Source: Pseudomonas sp. CAN1
GTDB taxonomy: Bacteria > Pseudomonadota > Gammaproteobacteria > Pseudomonadales > Pseudomonadaceae
NCBI RefSeq assembly: GCF_030462585.1
Contig: NZ_JASMRU010000025.1
Coordinates: forward strand, 24,717 to 78,446
DNA length: 53,730 nucleotides
Direction: 5' to 3'
Every line of letters begins with the position of its first letter. The first letter of the stretch is position 1. Positions 25,606 through 35,155 of this stretch are shown here, one piece after another. The translations under genes were made by a program, and so were the position numbers. Under the pieces are notes generated by a model, which worked only from the letters and a program-made list of their open reading frames with translations, made no database searches and was not told the origin of the DNA.

Positions 25606-26541
25606 TCAGTTCTCCGCGCGGGGATCACGGCCAATGGGGTGCGGCTGGTTGCGCTGGCGCGCCAGTTCGATCTGTTTCTGCCGCTCGCGGGCGCTGGCGC
25701 GGGTCTTCTCCGACAGCGTGTCCCAGCAGTTCGGGCAGCTGATGCCCGGCGCGTAGTGCTCGGAAGCGCGATCCTCGACCGAGATCGGGTTGCGGCAGGC
25801 ATGGCACTGATCGTAATCGCCCTCGGTCAGGTCATGGCGCACGGTCACGCGGTTGTCGAAGACGAAGCAGTCGCCGCGCCAGAGGGTTTCGGCCTCGGGC
25901 ACTTGCTCCAGGTACTTGAGAATGCCGCCCTTGAGATGGAAGACCTCTTCGAAGCCTTCATTGAGCATGTAGCTCGAAGCCTTCTCGCAGCGGATGCCGC
26001 CGGTGCAGAACATCGCGACCTTCTTGTGCTTGGCCGGGTCGTAGTGCTCGCGGATGTAGTCGGGGAATTCGCGGAACGACCTGGTCTTCGGGTCGATGGC
26101 GCCCTCGAAGGTGCCGATGGCCACTTCGTAGTCGTTGCGGGTGTCGATCAGCAGCACTTCCGGGTCGGAGATCAGCGCGTTCCAGTCCTCGGGTTCGACG
26201 TAGGTGCCGACCTTGGCGTTCGGGTCCACGCCCGGTACGCCGAGGGTGACGATTTCCTTCTTCAGCTTGACCTTGGTGCGGTAGAACGGCTGCTCGTCGC
26301 AGTAGGACTCCTTGTGGTCGACATCGGCCAGGCGCGCATCGCTGCGCAGCCAGGCCAGCAGGCCGTCGATGCCGGCGCGGGTGCCGGAGACGGTGCCGTT
26401 GATGCCTTCCTCGGCGAGCAGCAGGGTACCCTTCACGCCGTTGTCCAGCAGGGTCTGCAGCAGCGGTTCGCGCAGGGCGACGTAGTCGAGCAGGGAGACG
26501 AACTTGTACAACGCCGCGACGACGATTCTTTCGGTGGTCAT
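25606..26541 (-). CDS. trhO: tRNA uridine(34) hydroxylase TrhO
   Basis: The 311-residue rhodanese-type protein (YceA) has an N-terminal acylphosphatase-like domain ([19 protein letters not shown]). Its rhodanese domain holds the catalytic Cys in [13 protein letters not shown] near residue 180. A C-terminal zinc-ribbon-like part follows ([12 protein letters not shown] and [10 protein letters not shown]). It makes 5-hydroxyuridine at the wobble position of tRNA using molecular oxygen. GGAG lies before the ATG. It leads an apparent operon with the DsbA-like protein and exporter. Confidence 0.93.
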   Translation of the reverse strand: MTTERIVVAALYKFVSLLDYVALREPLLQTLLDNGVKGTLLLAEEGINGTVSGTRAGIDGLLAWLRSDARLADVDHKESYCDEQPFYRTKVKLKKEIVTLGVPGVDPNAKVGTYVEPEDWNALISDPEVLLIDTRNDYEVAIGTFEGAIDPKTRSFREFPDYIREHYDPAKHKKVAMFCTGGIRCEKASSYMLNEGFEEVFHLKGGILKYLEQVPEAETLWRGDCFVFDNRVTVRHDLTEGDYDQCHACRNPISVEDRASEHYAPGISCPNCWDTLSEKTRASARERQKQIELARQRNQPHPIGRDPRAEN

Positions 26542-26634
26542 GCATCACTCCAGTGGTCGCCCGCGTAAAGGGCGGACCGGGCTTCTTTGGAAACGAAAGT
26601 TTGGAAAAGAAAGCTGATCGACAGCTGAAAATGA

Positions 26635-26659
26635 CAGCGCCGGCCAAAGGCCGGCGCTG
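26635..26659. terminator. GC-rich hairpin between bolA and trhO
   Basis: CAGCGCCGGCC and GGCCGGCGCTG form an 11-bp perfect stem with an AAA loop. There is no clear T-tract, so it may be a weak or Rho-assisted end of the bolA transcript. Confidence 0.5.
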
Positions 26660-26733
26660 GGAGTCGCATTCTACACGGAACGGGACCAGGCCCGCACGCG
26701 CTTGGTCAGCTCGCCGATCAGTGCATCAGGCTC

Positions 26734-27042
26734 TCAATGCAGATCATGCTTGCTGCCACCGCGGCAGGTCGGCGAATCCGGTGCCGCGCCCTGCTGCGCC
26801 CACTCCTCGGGGGTGTAGGTATGCATGGCCAGGGCGTGGAACTGGCTCATCAGATCGCCGAGCGCGCCGTAGACCTTCTGATGCCGCTTCACCGCATTCA
26901 ACCCGGCGAACACCGGGCTGACGATCACGGCCTTGTAGTGCGTTTCCTGTCCGCGGCTGTGCATGTGGCTCTCGTCGAGCACCTCGAGGTGTTGCGGTTC
27001 GAGGGCGCCCAGGGCGGATTGGATACGGTCACGCATGCTCAT
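26734..27042 (-). CDS. bolA: BolA-family protein
   Basis: The 102-residue protein has the BolA fold motif with conserved His residues (DESHMHSRGQETHYKAVIVS near residue 23, then the NAVKRHQKVYGALGDLM helix-turn-helix-like region and FHALAMHTYTPEEW). BolA proteins bind 2Fe-2S clusters with monothiol glutaredoxins and affect cell shape and stress. ATG at 27042 or 27036 would both fit. The reading frame stays open for 19 more codons after its stop (see findings). Confidence 0.93.
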   Translation of the reverse strand: MSMRDRIQSALGALEPQHLEVLDESHMHSRGQETHYKAVIVSPVFAGLNAVKRHQKVYGALGDLMSQFHALAMHTYTPEEWAQQGAAPDSPTCRGGSKHDLH

Positions 27043-27094
27043 GTCGGGTCTCGCTGGCAGTCAGTACGGTTCAGGCAATGATACCGCGTCTGGA

Positions 27095-27607
27095 TCAGGG
27101 CTTCTTGGCCGGAGCGGCCGGGGCCTTCACGCCCAGTTCCTTGTCCATGTCGGCCATCAGCTTGTTCACCGGCTCCACCGCGGTCTGCAGTTTGGCCTGG
27201 GTCAGCTGGGCGGATTCGGCGGTCAGGCGCGGCATCTTTTCCAGCACCTTGCGACCCAGCGGAGAAGCGTAGAAGTCGTTCAGTTGCTTGAGCTCGGATT
27301 CGCTGAAGTTGCTGGTGTAGAGCTTGACCAGTTCAGGCTTGAGCTTGTCCCAACCCACAGCGCGATCCAGTTCGGCATTGGCCTTGGCCTGGTAGCGGTC
27401 GAGCACGGCCTTCTTGCTGTCGGGCGCCTTCGCCTGGGCGAAACGCTGGGCGAGCATCTGCTGGACTTGCGCATAGACCGGCACGGTCAGCTTGTCGGCA
27501 TGGACCTGCTTGAGGAATTTCTCCGCCTCGGCATTGGCGTCGGCCAGAGCCACGGAGCTGAAGCCGACCAGAAGAGCGGCAGTGCAGAGGGAACGAAGAA
27601 CGGTCAT
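27095..27607 (-). CDS. DUF2059 domain secreted protein
   Basis: The 170-residue protein has a signal peptide (MTVLRSLCTAALLVGFSSVALA) with cleavage after VALA. A DUF2059-like helical domain includes LYTSNFSESELKQLNDFYAS and SPLGRKVLEKMPRLTAESAQ. It is presumably periplasmic. The C-terminus is Ala/Pro/Lys rich. DUF2059 proteins have no established biochemical role. It lies 52 bp upstream of bolA on the same strand and the two may be co-transcribed. The start comes from the signal peptide; the longer frame has no support. Confidence 0.88.
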   Translation of the reverse strand: MTVLRSLCTAALLVGFSSVALADANAEAEKFLKQVHADKLTVPVYAQVQQMLAQRFAQAKAPDSKKAVLDRYQAKANAELDRAVGWDKLKPELVKLYTSNFSESELKQLNDFYASPLGRKVLEKMPRLTAESAQLTQAKLQTAVEPVNKLMADMDKELGVKAPAAPAKKP

Positions 27608-27774
27608 GGGGCAGTCCTGTGAGTCTGAAGGGTGTCCGGGTGGGACCCGCCATTCTGCGCCTAAGTTCGGAAATCGCTCAAGAGAATGCCAATTGCCGGG
27701 CAAGTGACGCGCTTCTCTTGTCGGACAGTTCCTGAAACGGCATGCTGCGGCGCGTTGCCACATGGATGTGTCCG

Positions 27775-28788
27775 ATGAACAGCCTCTCCCACCCGCCGAC
27801 GCCCGTCGCCGCGCCGCCCCTGTGCGATGCGCGCGGCCGCCTGAACGCCGCGGCCGTGGGCTGGTCCTCCCGCCCGCAGACGCTCTGCCGGCTCTCCGGC
27901 AACGCCGGCCGGCGCAAGCGCTGGAACCACTGGTGCATCAACGCGCCGGGCTGGATGCTGTCGATCACCATCGCCGACCTCGACTACCTGGGCTACGGCG
28001 CCGTGTACTTCCTCGACCTGGAAACCGGACAGTCGGTGCACCGCACCCAGTTCAGCCCCTTCGGCCTGGGCTGCCAGCTGCCGGACATGCCGAACCAGAG
28101 CCATCGCTTCGACCACGGCCAACTGAGCCTGGGCTTCGACGAGCAGCCCGGCCAGCTGCGCATCACCGCCTGCGCGCCGAACCTGGGCGGCCAGCCGCTG
28201 AACCTGTCGCTGGAGGTGCAGCGCCCGGCGCACCTGGAATCGGTCAACCTGGTGGTGCCCATGACCGGCAAGTGCTTCCACGCCTGCAGCCGGCAGATGG
28301 GCCTGCCGATCAGCGGTAGCCTCACCCTTGGCCGCAAGACCTACCGCTGCACCGAAGGCCAGAGCTTCGCCGCGCTGGATTTCGGTCGCGGCGTCTGGCC
28401 ATTCAATACCCAATGGACCCGCGCCGCCTTCGCCGCGCCCGGCGGCATCGCCGGCAACTTCGGCGCCGGCTGGACGGAAAACAGCCACCTGAGCGAGAAC
28501 GCCCTGTGGTTCGGCGGCGAACTGCAGCCGCTGGACGGCCCTGTGGATATCCGCCAGGTGCCGCACGATCCGCTGTCGCCCTGGCAGCTACGCTGTGCCG
28601 ACGAGCGCGTCGACCTCACCTTCACCCCGCGCAAGCTGCATCGAGCCCATCCGCGCCTGGGCCCGCTGTTCGCCGAGACCAGCCAGTGGTTCGGCCGCTT
28701 CGACGGCTCGCTGCGCAGCGCCGAGGGCGACCTGGTGCCGGTCAGCGGTGCGCTCGGCTGGGTCGGCGCCACGCACGCCAGGTGGTGA
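27775..28788 (+). CDS. DUF2804 domain protein
   Basis: The 337-residue protein starts MNSLSHPPTP. It has the DUF2804 features: an early CDARGRLN motif, WNHWCINAPGWMLSITIADLDYLGY near residue 50, and the later FAALDFGRGVWPFNTQWTR and NFGAGWTENSHLSENA. It looks like a lipocalin-like or all-beta enzyme fold. No function is established. No signal peptide is visible. Its start lies 167 bp from the divergent DUF2059 gene. Confidence 0.85.
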   Translation: MNSLSHPPTPVAAPPLCDARGRLNAAAVGWSSRPQTLCRLSGNAGRRKRWNHWCINAPGWMLSITIADLDYLGYGAVYFLDLETGQSVHRTQFSPFGLGCQLPDMPNQSHRFDHGQLSLGFDEQPGQLRITACAPNLGGQPLNLSLEVQRPAHLESVNLVVPMTGKCFHACSRQMGLPISGSLTLGRKTYRCTEGQSFAALDFGRGVWPFNTQWTRAAFAAPGGIAGNFGAGWTENSHLSENALWFGGELQPLDGPVDIRQVPHDPLSPWQLRCADERVDLTFTPRKLHRAHPRLGPLFAETSQWFGRFDGSLRSAEGDLVPVSGALGWVGATHARW

Positions 28789-28908
28789 TCGCCCGCGGGT
28801 GACCTGAGGCACAGCGAAACCGCTCTATCACGGCCATTGAGCCAGAGTGGAACCCGGAAGCTTCGTAGCGGCCTAAACTGGCCGAGACCCTTTTCCGGAG
28901 ACAGCACC

Positions 28909-30303
28909 ATGAGCCGCACCGAAACCGACAGCCTCGGTCCCATCGAGGTCCCCGAGGACGCTTACTGGGGCGCCCAGACCCAGCGCTCGCTGGAGAATTT
29001 CGCCATCGGCGGGCAGCGCATGCCGCTGGCCGTGGTGCATGCCCTGGCGCTGATCAAGAAGGCCGCCGCGCGGGTCAACGCGCAGTTGGGTGAGCTGCCG
29101 GAGAACATCACCAGCCTGATCGAGGAAGCCGCCGACGAAGTGCTGGCGGGCGAGCACGACGAGCAGTTCCCGCTGGTGGTCTGGCAGACCGGCAGCGGCA
29201 CCCAGAGCAACATGAACGTCAACGAGGTGATCGCCGGGCGCGCCAACGAGATCGCCGGCAACGGCCGCGGCGGCAAGAAGCCGGTGCACCCCAACGACCA
29301 CGTGAACCGCGCGCAGAGCTCCAACGACAGCTTCCCCACGGCCATGCACATCGCCGCCGCGCAGGCCGTGCAGAACGACCTGCTGCCGGCCATCGCCGAG
29401 CTCTCCGGCGGCCTCGCCCAGCAGGCCGCGCGTCACGCCAACCTGGTGAAAACCGGGCGCACCCACCTGATGGACGCCACGCCCGTCACCTTCGGCCAGG
29501 AGCTTTCCGCCTTCGTCGCCCAGCTCGACTACGCCGAGCGTGCCCTACGCGCGGCGCTGCCGGCGGTCTACGAACTGGCCCAGGGCGGCACCGCCGTCGG
29601 CACCGGGCTGAATGCGCCGAAGGAGTTCGCCGAGGCCATCGCCGCCGAGCTGGCCGACCTCTCCGGCCTGCCCTTCGTCTCCGCACCGAACAAGTTCGCC
29701 GCCCTCGCCGGCCACGAGCCGCTGGTGACCCTGGCCGGCGCCATGAAGACCCTCGCCGTGGCGCTGATGAAGATCGCCAACGACCTGCGCCTGCTCGGTT
29801 CAGGCCCGCGCGCGGGCTTCGCCGAAGTGAAGCTGCCAGCCAACGAGCCGGGCTCCTCGATCATGCCCGGCAAGGTCAACCCGACCCAGTGCGAGGCGCT
29901 ATCGATGCTCGCCTGCCAGGTGTTCGGCAACGACGCCGCCATCACCTTCGCCGCCAGCCAGGGCCACCTGCAGCTCAACGTCTACAAGCCGGTGATCATC
30001 CACAACCTGCTGAAGTCCGCGCGCCTGCTGGCCGACGGCTGCCGCAACTTCAACACCCACTGCATCGCCGGCATGGAGCCGGACGCAGCGAAGATGCGCG
30101 AGCACCTCGACCGCGGCCTGATGCTGGTGACCGCGCTGAACCCGCACATCGGCTACGACAAGGCCGCCGAGATCGCCAAGAAGGCCTACGCCGAGGGCAA
30201 GACCCTGCGCGAAGCCGCGCTGGAACTGGGCTACCTGACCGATGCCGAGTTCGACCAGTGGGTGCGCCCGGAAACCATGCTGGAGGCCGGGCAGAATGGT
30301 TGA
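28909..30303 (+). CDS. fumC: Class II (iron-independent) fumarate hydratase
   Basis: The 464-residue protein matches class II fumarases throughout. The motif [20 protein letters not shown] lies near residue 98, the catalytic region [13 protein letters not shown] near 185 and the superfamily signature [15 protein letters not shown] near 317. It hydrates fumarate to malate without an iron-sulfur cluster, which suits iron-poor or oxidative conditions. The downstream oxidoreductase start lies eight bases inside its 3' end. Confidence 0.96.
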   Translation: MSRTETDSLGPIEVPEDAYWGAQTQRSLENFAIGGQRMPLAVVHALALIKKAAARVNAQLGELPENITSLIEEAADEVLAGEHDEQFPLVVWQTGSGTQSNMNVNEVIAGRANEIAGNGRGGKKPVHPNDHVNRAQSSNDSFPTAMHIAAAQAVQNDLLPAIAELSGGLAQQAARHANLVKTGRTHLMDATPVTFGQELSAFVAQLDYAERALRAALPAVYELAQGGTAVGTGLNAPKEFAEAIAAELADLSGLPFVSAPNKFAALAGHEPLVTLAGAMKTLAVALMKIANDLRLLGSGPRAGFAEVKLPANEPGSSIMPGKVNPTQCEALSMLACQVFGNDAAITFAASQGHLQLNVYKPVIIHNLLKSARLLADGCRNFNTHCIAGMEPDAAKMREHLDRGLMLVTALNPHIGYDKAAEIAKKAYAEGKTLREAALELGYLTDAEFDQWVRPETMLEAGQNG

Positions 30304-30919
30304 ACCGACCCGCTCCGGCGCCACCCCGATCGAGGGCGACGGCAAGCGCGTACTGCTGGTGCTGGGCTCGCCCAAACCCGGCGGTTTCTGCCATGCGCTG
30401 GCCGAGTCATACGCCCAGGGCGCCCGTGCCAAGGGCCACGTGGTGCACACGCTGAAACTCGGCGAGCTGAACTTCGACCCGGTGTTGCGCGGCGGTTACG
30501 AACAGAGCCAGAGCCTGGAGCCGGATGTGCTCGACGCCCAGCGGCAGATCCACTGGGCGCAGCACCTGGTGTTCGTCTACCCGATCTGGTGGGGCGGCCT
30601 GCCGGCGCTGCTGCAGGGCTTCTTCGACCGCGTGCTGCAGCCCGGCTTCGCCTTCCGCTACCGCTCGGTGGAATCCCGCGAGTTCGAACCGCTGCTGGGC
30701 GGGCGCAGCGCCGACCTGCTGGTCAGCCACGACCAGACCCACTGGCACTACCGCCTGCGCCAGGGCGCCCCGGCCCATCGGCAGATGACCCGCTGCATCC
30801 TCGCGCCCTGCGGCATCGCCCTGCACCACCTGGAGGAATTCAGCCCGGTGCGCGGCTCCGGCGAGGAGCAGCGCCAGGGCTGGCTGCGCCGGGCGGAGCA
30901 GCTCGGCACGCAAGTTTGA
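30296..30919 (+). CDS. NAD(P)H oxidoreductase, flavodoxin-like
   Basis: The 207-residue protein of the NQO1/MdaB flavodoxin fold has the FMN phosphate loop [20 protein letters not shown] near residue 22. The family signature [20 protein letters not shown] lies near residue 95. It probably reduces quinones or other electron acceptors by two electrons. It overlaps fumC by eight bases, giving a two-gene operon closed by a hairpin at 30923. Confidence 0.9.
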   Translation: MVEPTRSGATPIEGDGKRVLLVLGSPKPGGFCHALAESYAQGARAKGHVVHTLKLGELNFDPVLRGGYEQSQSLEPDVLDAQRQIHWAQHLVFVYPIWWGGLPALLQGFFDRVLQPGFAFRYRSVESREFEPLLGGRSADLLVSHDQTHWHYRLRQGAPAHRQMTRCILAPCGIALHHLEEFSPVRGSGEEQRQGWLRRAEQLGTQV

Positions 30920-30922
30920 AAA

Positions 30923-30956
30923 CAGGCTGGATAGCGCCCTAGGCGCTGCCCAGCCT
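30923..30956 (+). terminator. Hairpin after the NAD(P)H oxidoreductase gene
   Basis: CAGGCTGG pairs with CCAGCCTG and an inner stem pairs AGCGCC with GGCGCT. It is followed by TTTC, so it is a probable terminator with a short T-tract. Confidence 0.75.
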
Positions 30957-31080
30957 GGTTTCGACACCCGTTCAGAAGGCAGCCCCAATATCTTGGGAAA
31001 TCACCTACGCCGCATCCACTCTCGATTTTCCTAGCATGCCCTCGCCCCGATCCGGGGTTCCTCTCGCCTCTGGAGGCAGC

Positions 31081-31761
31081 ATGCTTCGCAAACTCTCCGC
31101 CGAAATGATCGGCACGTTCTGGCTGGTGTTCGGTGGTTGCGGCAGCGCCATCTTCGCCGCCCACGCCATTGGCGTACTGGGTGTTGCCCTGGCCTTCGGC
31201 CTGACCGTGGTGACCATGGCCTATGCCATCGGCCCGATCTCCGGTTGCCACCTGAACCCGGCCGTAAGTCTCGGCCTTTGGGCTGGTGGCCGCTTCCGCA
31301 CCGCTGAGCTGGTGCCGTACATCATTGCCCAGTGCATCGGCGGCGTGCTCGCCGGCGGCGCCCTGTACCTGATCGCCTCCGGCAAGGCCGGCTTCGACCC
31401 GCTGGCCGGCTTCGCCGCCAACGGTTATGCCGAAGGCTCGCCGAGCGGCTACAGCCTGCAGTCCGCGCTGATGATCGAAGTGCTGCTGACCGCGTTCTTC
31501 CTGTTCGTGATCATGGGCGCCACCGACCAGAAGGCTCCGGCAGGCTTCGCCCCGCTGGCCATCGGCCTGACCCTGGCGCTGATCCACCTGATCAGCATCC
31601 CGGTCACCAACACCTCGGTGAACCCGGCACGTAGCCTGGGTGTGGCTATCTTCGCCGATCCGCTGTTCATGAAGCAGCTGTGGCTGTTCTGGGTTGCCCC
31701 GCTGGCGGGCGGCGTGATCGGTGCGCTGGTCTATCGCCTGGTTCGTCCGTCCAACGACTGA
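31081..31761 (+). CDS. aqpZ: Aquaporin Z
   Basis: The 226-residue protein has six helices and both pore motifs (NPAVSLG near residue 61 and NPARSLG near 181). It starts [22 protein letters not shown], the standard AqpZ opening. The selectivity filter Arg follows the second NPA, so it is a water channel and not a glycerol facilitator. The long upstream gap (31,020 region) includes an AT-containing stretch that may hold the promoter. A strong terminator follows. Confidence 0.95.
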   Translation: MLRKLSAEMIGTFWLVFGGCGSAIFAAHAIGVLGVALAFGLTVVTMAYAIGPISGCHLNPAVSLGLWAGGRFRTAELVPYIIAQCIGGVLAGGALYLIASGKAGFDPLAGFAANGYAEGSPSGYSLQSALMIEVLLTAFFLFVIMGATDQKAPAGFAPLAIGLTLALIHLISIPVTNTSVNPARSLGVAIFADPLFMKQLWLFWVAPLAGGVIGALVYRLVRPSND

Positions 31762-31776
31762 GCCATGTGGTGAAAA

Positions 31777-31806
31777 GAAAACGGGCGCCTTCGGGCGCCC
31801 GTTTTC
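31777..31806 (+). terminator. Terminator after aqpZ
   Basis: GAAAACGGGCGCC and GGCGCCCGTTTTC form a stem with T-tracts on both sides. Confidence 0.92.
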
Positions 31807-31852
31807 GTTGGTGCTTGGCCCTTCCTTTTGTGGGCCGCCCAGCTCCAGTGTC

Positions 31853-32002
31853 GTAGGGCGAATAACGCTTCAAGCGTTATCCGCCGCTGGCCGTTTCTCC
31901 CCTGCGCCACGGCGGATAAAGCGTTCCGCTTTATCCGCCCTACCAGAGCAGGTCGGTGCGTGCCGTAGCGCGAATAACGCCTCGGGCGTTATCCGCCGTT
32001 GG
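31853..32002. repeat. GTAGGGCG-class inverted repeats, two adjacent
   Basis: One complete element at 31853-31943 has ends GTAGGGCGAATAACGC and GCTTTATCCGCCCTAC. A partial element at 31964-32002 has CGCGAATAACGCC and GGCGTTATCCGCC. Both lie between the convergent aqpZ and haem receptor genes. Confidence 0.85.
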
Positions 32003-32015
32003 CGCCGGCGTCGGA

Positions 32016-34574
32016 TCAGAAGTACTGAGTCAGGCTGAACTTGGCGTTGCGGCCCTGGCTGTAGACGCTGTCGCCGGCCAGCGCCGGGTGGTAGTCGCGG
32101 TTGAACAGGTTGTCGACGGTGAAGTTCAGCTCGGTGTTCTCCAGGCCCAGGCGCCGCGGTTTCCAGCTGGCGAACACACGGTGGGTGTCGTAGCTGTCGT
32201 TGACCGTCTGGTCCCAGAACACGTCGCCGACGCTGGTGCCCATGCCGCCGGAATACTTGTCGCTGGGCAGGCGGTCGGTCTTGCGGACGAACTCACCCTG
32301 CCAGCCGATCTGCGCATCCCAGGACGGGATCTTGGTGCCCAGGGTGGCGACCCACTTGGCCGGCGGCACGTCGCGCGCCCACACGTTCGGGCCCCAGGGG
32401 TTGCTGTAGGCGCCGTCGTGCTTGCCGGTCACCCACGAGTAGGACAGCCCACCGAACAGCCACGGGCTGTCATAGAAGCTCTCGACCTCGAAGCCCTTGT
32501 AGGTCACGCCGGGCATGTTGCGGTAGTTGGACAGCGGCAGGTAGTCGCCGCAGCTGCCGGAGATGGTGCCGTTGTCGATGGCCTGCTGCTCGCAGGCAAC
32601 GCTGCGGGTGCGGAAGATTTCGTCCTTGATCTTGTTCTGGAACAGCGTGGTGCGCACCTGCAGGTTGTCGCCGTTGATGAACAGGTCCGGCAGGTTGACC
32701 AGCGAGCCGAAGCGCAGCGCGTGGATGCGCTCGGGGTCCAGGTCACGGCTGGTTGCGCTGACCGTGCTGCTGTTCTGCACCTCGTACATCTCGTCGATCA
32801 CCGGCGCGCGCCAGGTGCGGCTGTAGTCGGCGAAGAAGCCCAGGCGCTCGGTGGCGGTCCAGAACAGCGACAGGCGCGGCGACCAGCCGCTGTAGGTCTG
32901 CGAGCTGTAGTCGTGGCCTTGGGCGGCGTTGTTGTAGAGCGGCGCGTCGTTGTCCTTGCCCTGGTTGCGCACGTGGTCGAAGCGCAGTGACGGGGTGATG
33001 GTCACGCTACCCAGGGTCAGCGCGTCCTGGATGTAGGCGCTGTTGGTGTTCTGCTTGCCGCTGGGCATGAAGGTCGGCTGGAAGTGGCCGTAGTTGTAGC
33101 GCGCGGTGTCGTAGGTGGAACCGGGGATGTACATGTCGGTGGTGCGGGTGTGGCGGTGGAACTGCGTGCCGATGGTGAACGCATGCTGCACCGGGCCGGT
33201 GGCGAACAGGCTGGTGTTGCGCAGCTCCAGCACCTTGTCCTTGTAGTCGGTGTCCATCTTGCGGCCGCCGGTGGAGACCTGGAAGAAGGCGTCCGGGTTG
33301 CGCTCGTCGGTCTGGTCGATATGCGACTCGGAGTACTGCACCATCAGGTCGATCAGCGGGTTGTCGATCGGGTGGTATTCGTACTTGCCCGACCACGTGG
33401 TGTCGGTGGTGTCGCGGTGCGCCAGCAGGCGCTTGAGCGCGGCCTCGTAGCCGTAGCGGTCGATGCTCGACTGGGTCGGCGGCGTCGGGTAGGAGGCCGA
33501 GGAGAAAGGCGTCCAGCGCGTACTGTGGGAGCGGCTGTAGGCCAGGCTGATGTCGTTGTCGAGGTTGGGGTGCAGGTTCAGCTTGAACAGCCCGGCGTCC
33601 AGGTCCTGGGCGCTGTTGGGCAGGCGGCTGGGGTTGATCGGGTAGTTGTTGTTCGGGTCGGGAATGTGCCCGGCAAGCTTGATGTCGCGGCCGTCGCGGG
33701 CGGTGAGGAAGGCCAGGGCATCGACCTTGCGGTCCTCGGTGCGGCCATACACGGCGCCGCTGTAGATCTTCTGCTGGTCGTTGGAGTGGTAGCCGTACTT
33801 GAGCATGGCGCCGACGTTCTGGTCATCGCGCAGCATGTCCGGGGCGTCCTTGGTCTCCATGTGCACGGTGCCGCCGAAGCCGCCGTTGCCGTTGTAGACC
33901 GAATGCGGGCCCTTCTCCACTTCGATGCGCTTGATCAGCTCCGGCTCGATGAACACGGTGCCCTGCTGGTAGCGCTCGAAGCCGCTCTTGGGTGCGCCGT
34001 CGAGGGTAAAGGGCACGTCCTCGGCATCGCCCAGGCCCCAGATGTTGACGGTCTGCCCGCCCGGCTTGGGCGAGCCACCCATGGTCACGCCGGGCAGGGT
34101 CTGCAGCAGGCTGGGAATGTTGTCGGCCTGGATCCGCTCGATGTCCTTGCGGGTCAGGGTCGAACGGCCGACGTTGCTGGAATCCACCGACAGGCCGCTG
34201 CCGACGATGGTCTGCGAGTCCAGCTCGATGGCGTTGTCGCTGAACTTGTCGACCTTGCCCGAGCGCCGCACGACGAAGCCGTCGCCCGCCTCCACCAGCT
34301 CCAGCGACGAGCCCTTGAGCAGATGTTCCAGCGCTTCACGCACGCTGTAGCGGCCGTTCACCGCGGGCGCCTTGAGGCCGTCCAGCTGGGCGGCGTCGTA
34401 GAGCACCTGTACGCCGGCCTGCTGCGACAGGCTGCCGATGGATTCGCTGAGCGACTGCGCCGGCAGGTCGACCTGCCAGTCGGCGGCGCGGCTGTACTCG
34501 GCCATCATCAGGCTGCCGAGCAGCACGGCACAGCCCAGCGGGCGCGCGAACGGGAAGTTGAAACGAGACTGCAT
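32016..34574 (-). CDS. hxuA: TonB-dependent haem receptor with signalling domain (HxuA/HasR type)
   Basis: The 852-residue outer-membrane receptor has a signal peptide (ending MAEYSRAADWQ) and a STN signalling domain (about 35-110, SLSESIGSLSQQAGVQVLYDA). A plug follows (about 125-260, with LLQTLPGVTMGGSP and KGPHSVYNGNGGFGG), then a beta-barrel ending FSLTQYF. A haem-receptor-like TWRAPVIDEMYE stretch is in the barrel. Length and gene order (ECF sigma, anti-sigma, receptor) match my memory of the P. aeruginosa HxuIRA system; no HasA haemophore gene is near. The ATG at 34574 gives the signal peptide. Confidence 0.85.
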   Translation of the reverse strand: MQSRFNFPFARPLGCAVLLGSLMMAEYSRAADWQVDLPAQSLSESIGSLSQQAGVQVLYDAAQLDGLKAPAVNGRYSVREALEHLLKGSSLELVEAGDGFVVRRSGKVDKFSDNAIELDSQTIVGSGLSVDSSNVGRSTLTRKDIERIQADNIPSLLQTLPGVTMGGSPKPGGQTVNIWGLGDAEDVPFTLDGAPKSGFERYQQGTVFIEPELIKRIEVEKGPHSVYNGNGGFGGTVHMETKDAPDMLRDDQNVGAMLKYGYHSNDQQKIYSGAVYGRTEDRKVDALAFLTARDGRDIKLAGHIPDPNNNYPINPSRLPNSAQDLDAGLFKLNLHPNLDNDISLAYSRSHSTRWTPFSSASYPTPPTQSSIDRYGYEAALKRLLAHRDTTDTTWSGKYEYHPIDNPLIDLMVQYSESHIDQTDERNPDAFFQVSTGGRKMDTDYKDKVLELRNTSLFATGPVQHAFTIGTQFHRHTRTTDMYIPGSTYDTARYNYGHFQPTFMPSGKQNTNSAYIQDALTLGSVTITPSLRFDHVRNQGKDNDAPLYNNAAQGHDYSSQTYSGWSPRLSLFWTATERLGFFADYSRTWRAPVIDEMYEVQNSSTVSATSRDLDPERIHALRFGSLVNLPDLFINGDNLQVRTTLFQNKIKDEIFRTRSVACEQQAIDNGTISGSCGDYLPLSNYRNMPGVTYKGFEVESFYDSPWLFGGLSYSWVTGKHDGAYSNPWGPNVWARDVPPAKWVATLGTKIPSWDAQIGWQGEFVRKTDRLPSDKYSGGMGTSVGDVFWDQTVNDSYDTHRVFASWKPRRLGLENTELNFTVDNLFNRDYHPALAGDSVYSQGRNAKFSLTQYF

Positions 34575-35155
34575 GCAAGGCCCTCCCCAGGGTCGAAAAG
34601 CGCTGCGCGTTTCGCAGCGAATGACGGGGAAGACCCTCATTCGAGAAAAACCCACACCTGCAAATAAAAATATTTCTCAAAAATAATCGAAGCTGTGCCG
34701 TTGTCGTTTTTGTAGGAGCGGGCTCCGTCCGCGATGTGCAACCGGCCAGCTCGGAGCTGCCGGGAATCAATCGCGGACGAAGTCCGCTCCTACGTGAGGT
34801 CCTGTACGAGAGCCAGCTCTCTCTCTGCAAGAAGAGGAGACCGCGCGGCGCAAATTGAGGCCAATGCGGGCTTTCGTAGGAGCGAGCTTGCTCGCGAACG
34901 GGCTCCCCGGCAGCAGCGGAGCTGGGCGGGTTCGCGAGCAAGCTCGCTCCTACAAGAGACGCTGCCAGCCGGCCCCTTTGCGGCGGATAACGCTGGCGGG
35001 TTATCCGCCCTGTGTAGTTTCTTGTAGGAGCGGACTCCGTCCGCGCTGTGCAGCCGGCCAGCTCGGAGCCGCCGGAAATCGATCGCGGACGAAGTCCGCT
35101 CCTACGTAATGGGCCAGCGCCGGGGAAACCTGTAGGCGCGCATGGCGCGCTCGAA
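34575..35155. repeat. 581-bp REP-packed gap inside the hxu locus
   Basis: An AT-rich patch at 34660-34690, with the dyad AAATA-AAAA-TATTT, probably carries the receptor promoter. It is followed by a GTAGGAGCGGG pair (34712-34793), a GTAGGAGCGAG pair (34876-34953), a partial GTAGGGCG-class element (34981-35012) and another GTAGGAGCGGA pair (35024-35105). No gene is seen. Confidence 0.85.

Noticed and set aside
33084-34667. 527-codon plus-strand frame opposite the haem receptor
   Set aside because: The minus frame has a signal peptide, STN, plug and barrel with a terminal Phe. The plus frame is a codon-bias artefact.
34660-34690. Possible Fur box before the receptor gene
   Set aside because: The AT-rich patch has an AAATA/TATTT dyad but matches the Fur 7-1-7 model poorly, unlike the clear box at 36727.
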